64,000 nt of DNA from Hermodice carunculata (lineage: Eukaryota > Annelida > Polychaeta > Eunicida > Amphinomidae), in assembly GCA_964020975.1 (NCBI GenBank), contig OZ026627.1, positions 29,143,465 to 29,207,464 on the forward strand. Direction: 5' to 3'. Below are positions 59,331 through 64,000 of the stretch, piece by piece. Each line of letters begins with the position of its first letter. Position 1 is the first letter of the stretch. A program made the position numbers and the translations under genes. Under the pieces are notes generated by a model, which saw nothing but the letters and a program-made list of their open reading frames with translations, made no database searches and was not told the DNA's origin.

Positions 59331-60425
59331 TTCTGTGTGCTGAGGCTATTTTCGATGATTTCTCGAGAAGGTATAAACATAATTACGTGAACATTTTACC
59401 AAAATCATGTTTTTAAAGCTTAAACCAGTTTGTGAAAACGATGGGACTGTGGTACGTTTTGACAGATTATTGAAGACAATAACTATGGGGGACACATTAT
59501 GGTACAGGCCGGATAGGTTTCATGGCAAAACGAAGCTTCAGCTTTTGCCTAACAACTTAAATGCTCAAAACCACAGAGCTGATATCATGCAGACCATCGC
59601 TATATTTTCCTCTTTGGAGATGCTTGGAGCGAATTGGAAAGTCTTTGTGTGTCATTGAATGACAATATAGGGAGAGGATTCATGGCACACGCATTACTAA
59701 CATTGCTGTCAAAATTCTTGATTATTAGGGGACAGATATAACAAGGGCTACATGGGACATACAAGGGAGGAGGATCCATCAATGACAACCAAACCAAAGA
59801 GCACTCCTTCGTAGAAACAAACACTCTGGGATGAAAGTGAGCACTTCAGTATCATTGACATAACAAAACCTATAAATAGTGCACCTGGTCGCATACAAGA
59901 TACCATAGCTACTAAAGGTGTGTGCTGGAAATAAAATATTGCGTCAGACACACACAGAGAATGGGAGCTCAACTTGTTTGTGTAGTAAAAGTGAAAACAA
60001 TACAGCAGCTGATAATTAAATGCAGCCTCTTTTCACATCGCAAATTCCGCCAAAAATGCATGTAGAGGATATTAAATGGACGGCGAGGAATTAAGGGATA
60101 TTTCTTCTTTCCTTGTTGTAACTATTGTGTAATGTTTTCATTTGCCTCTAATATTGTCGTTGTGGTACTGGCTGTATATTTACTAGCATTGTTCATTAGC
60201 CCCCTACTATATCAAATAAATACTGAGCAATCACCAGAGACAATCATGAATAGATTCTCCAGACAATATATCTTACACCAATATCCATATGAGAACACAC
60301 CAGAAAGGAGAAAACAAACACTACATTGTATTATACAACGACACATATAAAGATTCTGTAAAGTGTGACAAGATGGTGTATTTAACTTTCTCCCTGTCAT
60401 CATACAAAACCAAATATTTAACGGA
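59330..60425. repeat. Unclassified repeat R2, copy 2
   Basis: Same-orientation partner of 19,100-20,175. Matching landmarks: 'GATATCATGCAGACC', 'TCAGTATCATTGACATA', 'GCTGATAATTAAATGCAGCC', 'GATGGTGTATTTAACTTTCT' and 'GTCATCATACAAAACC'. A plus-strand frame (60,132-60,350) begins MFSFASNIVVVVLAVYLLAL, a membrane-like stretch, followed by IMNRFSRQYILHQY, which is the part conserved in the other copy. The minus strand also shows conserved pieces (RLHLIISCCIV; GLVVIDGSSS). Whether either strand was coding is undecided. Confidence 0.5.
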
Positions 60426-60727
60426 CATTCATGCATTTCACGTATCTCAAAGTGGTTATCGGTCTCCTTGCTACACTTACCGTTTATTAATGATTATAGT
60501 GTGGATTTTATGCACACATTTCATTCAATTTGTTTACATTTCCATTTTGTAAATTTAGAATTTACAGCAAATAACCGACAGATAAGGTACATTTAGTAGA
60601 AAACATTTTCCATTTATATTCAATGTTACAGAAGATGCATGAGCTTGGAAAGTGTTCATTGCCGTCTGCTTGGTCAAGCAGGATACATTTCTCGACAGGA
60701 TTAAAAAGGTCTGGTCTTTTGGGAAGA

Positions 60728-60792
60728 GCACAGATGCACAGACACACACAGACACACACACACACAGTAACACACAGACACACACATACACA
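60728..60792. repeat. CA-rich microsatellite
   Basis: Imperfect CACACAGA/CACA units. Confidence 0.9.
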
Positions 60793-61023
60793 CGTGATTA
60801 TAATGCTGAGTAAGCAAGCTCCACCGCACCTGATATTGTCCAGAAAGGAGAAAGGAGTTTTCAAGCCAATATGACAGATGTCACACTAAATTAAACGTGT
60901 GTATGTATACTCTGACCAGACACAATAGAATATGTCAAGAAGTATTATATTGTGCCTGTTTACGGTATGCAGATATCTGAAGTAAACACTAAAATACAAA
61001 GACAAGCAGACATTAACACACAT

Positions 61024-61025
<2 letters not shown>

Positions 61026-61120
<95 letters not shown>
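61026..61120. repeat. TA dinucleotide microsatellite
   Basis: About 46 TA units with one TTTA interruption. It gives false poly-IY frames on both strands. Confidence 0.95.
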
Positions 61121-61122
<2 letters not shown>

Positions 61123-62995
61123 AACTTGTGCATGTATGAATCATTGGATTCTTGTCAAAGACAGCGCAATAAAATTTTCTGTTGTGGATCTGTCCAGTTT
61201 CGTCCAGGATTGCAAATATGTAGAATGCAAACAATAGAGCCTCTTTTAAACAGTGCGATGCGCAGACATAATGGTACAAAGACGCTTGAATCCATTTGGG
61301 CTTTTCCCAAAGAGGAAGACGGAGAAATAAGTGATATATTGGGGTGTTCAAAATATATTCTTGCCTATGTCCAATTGTCACCCAGTACAGAGAGCCGCAT
61401 ATATACATATATAGACAAGGCTATGACGGGCGTGAGTTTGCCACAATATCAATCGCATCCTTAGTATCTACAGCATGCAGGTTAAACATGTAGAAGGTCG
61501 ACTGAAGCATTATAGCATAATCGGAACATTGTACAGGCATCCCGCTAGAAAAATTGCCCACATTGTGAAATTGTGTATTGAAGGCTCACTGCAAACCGAC
61601 CGGTTTGGCAGAATATAATCTTTCCCCAAATGAATTGTCAGTGAAGCAAGAAGCTATGTACATGACGGACATATATTGGCTTATGACTAACGATTTAACA
61701 AGTTTAATTATAAGCATTATGTTTTGTCTTAATTTGATAAAGCTTCTACAGCGTATCTGTGTTTTTCCAAAGCAAAAAAAAAAAAAAAAGGAAAAGAAAA
61801 AAGACAAATGTGCAAAGGAAAATATGAAACGGTCCCCGAGTCTTTTTCGTGATTTTGCTTATCAGTACTCTTCCGGGAACGGTTCAACCCAAAATGGGAA
61901 TATGAATGAATCATATATCAGAGTTTAATTGGACAAAAATCTTTATGCTTCTGGGAAGCAAACAGCAGATATAGCCACGATACTCAGGAATTGTGCAGGT
62001 GGGACACATTGACCTACACTATGTTTAATGCAGTGTTAAATTATAATTGTGCTGTAACATTTCAATAAAGACACAAAGAAAGCTAAAGAAATATATAACA
62101 ATTTTGTTCTTCTCACTGTCAAATAATAAATTTTGTAAAACATGATTCCAAATGATATTTCTCCCTCCCTTTCTTTTCTCTTTTCTTATAAAGGCATGGA
62201 GCCTTAAAAATAAAGTTATTGAAACAATTGTGTTCAATTGTTTAGCCCATTTATTCTTAGGCATCTTGCATAAAGATAAAATAAAAATGAACACATCATT
62301 ACAAATATTTTTTAATAAAGTTTACATCTCTTTGTATAAAATATTAGGCCCAAATATACATCAACTAAATCAAAAATATATAAAAATTAATCTTCAGAAG
62401 TATGCGTTTCTTTCCTCCTGCTGCTTATTATTTTCCCTTTTGATGCTATTTGTCATGATGCTGCTAAAGTGTTTGTGGTGGGGGTCCAGTTTACCTAGTA
62501 GAACACAAGAACAACACAAGACTGAAGACCGGAGAGGCATGACACAATATGTTTGGCAATGCAATACAGTCTAAATTTGTTACAGAAATCGACTTCATCT
62601 TAAAGTGATGAGATACGCTCCACATAAATTAGACGCTAGGCGGTTTGGGGTATGTGAAAAAAATGTTATGTATCAATCTGTGCGAACAGTTACAAATGGA
62701 ATCATTAGAAGAAGCTTGTCACTTGTCACTGAAATAGAAACAGGCATTGGCAAAACAAATATGAAGTTAGTGTAATAGTACGTTTTAAAAACCTTTAACC
62801 TTTGCAGGCAAATTAATAAGATAAAAAATGGGTTATTTGCCTGTTACAACTTAATATATAATTTTGTCTATATCTGTTTCTCAAACGCAAAGGGATAGGC
62901 CTACCTAATTTTACTTAATGTACTCTCTGTAACAATAACTTTGCGAAGTCAAGCCCACATATACATACACAGTGCTAATATGACGAGCGCTATCA
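61121..62995. other. Non-coding stretch
   Basis: No exon was recognised. The plus frames 61,121-61,464 and 62,152-62,574 have no family match. The second has a hydrophobic stretch but no supported start or splice sites. Confidence 0.45.
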
Positions 62996-62999
62996 GTGC

Positions 63000-64000
63000 T
63001 GTACCAAAATGTACCATGTAAACACGTTAGGGAACATGGCTCAGATTGAAGGCAAATATTTTCTTCATTGGATAAAGGGTATCCCGTGTTCCACAAAACA
63101 TATCAATATCCGCCTTATCTAACCTGTAAAAAAGATTCATACAAAGACACATCTGACATTACCCATTACGGAATGATAGTTACCTGTACAATCGGCTTGC
63201 TGTGCGTGGAATATGTTTTACGTAGAATACATAGGAGGGTGAGGCACCTGTTGTGGACTGAGATTTACTAACCTGTACTAATTCTTGGACTAGAGAAGTA
63301 CTCGACCATCATATCATTTTGGTATATATTTATATTATAGGAATATTTAACGTCCATTAAACCTTTGATAGCTCATTTTAATGTTCCAAATTAGGTTTTT
63401 CTTATAATCATAGATGAAGCTGGTTATTAGGAAAACATCAAGTTATAATCCACTGTATTCCAAATGGCCATCACCCCATATCACTATACATTTTTTTGAC
63501 ACAGCACAGAATATGTTATTGTCTTTACAGGGACGTTAAAGGCTGTAAGATGATCACGAGGAAAATACAAACGTATACAGTCTAGAACGCATATCAGTTA
63601 TGATATTTAAAAATGTGCTAGCCTGATAACCGTGCCACTGGTATTTTTTAGACCTACAAAGATATATCTAAATATTTTCTGGAGCACTTACTCTGAACCA
63701 AAAGACTCAAATATGAACTCTCGACCACCCAAGGTATTTAATCCTTCGACACCATTTGTTTATTGCACCACGGGCACGGGTCTTTCATTGATAATTTATG
63801 CATTTGCAGTAGCAAATATAAAATACAATTTTCATGTCATTAATATTAAATTTGCCTGAATCAGACAGTGTATGAAATATCTTGAACCAAAATATATAAC
63901 CATCCCCTTGCACGTAGCCCCCTATGTATAAACGATAATTTGCACATCACCATTTTCATAACTTTCACTCACTGCCGCATTTGCGTCAAAGTAGACACAT
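63000..64000 (+). pseudogene. Broken paralogue of the receptor 5' exon, opposite strand, runs off the window
   Basis: This aligns with the start of the 5' receptor exon (minus strand from 37,496). Near 63,020 'AGGGAACATGGCTCAGATTG' matches 'ACGGGACATGATTCAGGTTA'. Then TCKKDSYKDTSDI matches TCKTDSYKHTADV. After a gap, DITHYG...CVEYVLRR matches EVTHYR...HVEYIIEK. At about 63,405 'ATAGATGAAGCTGGTTATTA' matches 'ATAGATGAAGTTGATTACCA'. Frame 63,632-63,859 gives SEPKDSNMNSRPPKV and AFAVANIKYNFHVI, against SESKDTNVKSRPLTM and IFAVANLRIYIHII. Stops (for example just after 63,271 and at 63,858), frame changes and an internal deletion of 150 bp or more show it is a pseudogene, at least in this part. 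Any LDLa/LRR/7TM part would lie beyond the window. Confidence 0.8.

Noticed and set aside
61121-61464. Plus frame continuing out of a TA microsatellite
   Set aside because: Not similar to any family I recognise, and its open 5' part is only the microsatellite.
1-64000. tRNA, rRNA or CRISPR features
   Set aside because: No tRNA A/B-box arrangement, rRNA core or spaced-repeat array was recognised; the tandem arrays present are minisatellites or degenerate satellites.

Overview
This is eukaryotic, almost certainly invertebrate-metazoan DNA. It has long introns, GT-AG junctions, many TA, CT, CATA, AAT and TTC microsatellites, and a dense layer of old transposons (Tc1, hAT, pogo and piggyBac types, several LINEs, MITEs). 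The main gene is a multidomain LDLa-LRR-7TM receptor of the GRL101/relaxin-receptor-like group, which together with the repeat types suggests a lophotrochozoan such as a mollusc. The species cannot be fixed from the sequence.

The left part (1-23.2 kb) is mostly repeats. From left to right: an hAT-type transposase remnant (minus, 2.9-4.6 kb); a three-unit tandem repeat (4.6-5.2 kb); MITEs (5.7-6.6, 6.98-7.16 and 9.89-10.09 kb); a 36-bp minisatellite (7.6 kb); a repeat here called R1 (8.06-8.5 kb); a duplicated TA-microsatellite unit (8.8-9.2 kb); a possible small three-exon gene (12.1-13.3 kb, plus); a Tc1 transposase remnant (15.0-15.5 kb) beside a CAA/CCA microsatellite; a jockey/CR1-like LINE (16.8-19.1 kb) with an R1 piece inserted in it; an unclassified repeat (19.1-20.2 kb); and copy A of a piggyBac-like non-autonomous element (21.4-23.2 kb).

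The centre (23.4-38.5 kb, minus strand) is one large receptor gene. Two giant exons are separated by a 7.3-kb intron. The first (37,496-34,110) encodes about 1,129 residues of weakly CUB-like ectodomain and ends halfway through a C-type lectin-like domain. The second (26,831-23,430) begins with the other half of that domain and continues with a second, divergent lectin-like region, four LDLa modules, leucine-rich repeats and seven transmembrane helices. The exons join in phase 0, giving a product of at least about 2,260 residues. The intron holds a decayed duplicate of the lectin half-exon (28.25-28.56 kb). A broken, oppositely oriented paralogue of the first exon lies at the right edge (63.0-64.0 kb, plus) and runs out of the window.

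The right part (38.6-62.9 kb) holds an AT-rich non-coding block of unclear origin (38.6-42.25 kb), a pogo-like transposase remnant (42.3-43.5 kb), three more LINE pieces (44.6, 46.2-48.7 and 55.3-56.0 kb, the last nested in an R1 copy), copy B of the piggyBac-like element with intact TTAA flanks (49.55-51.32 kb), a second copy of the unclassified repeat (59.4-60.4 kb), and many microsatellites. No tRNA, rRNA, CRISPR array or prokaryotic-style operon was seen.
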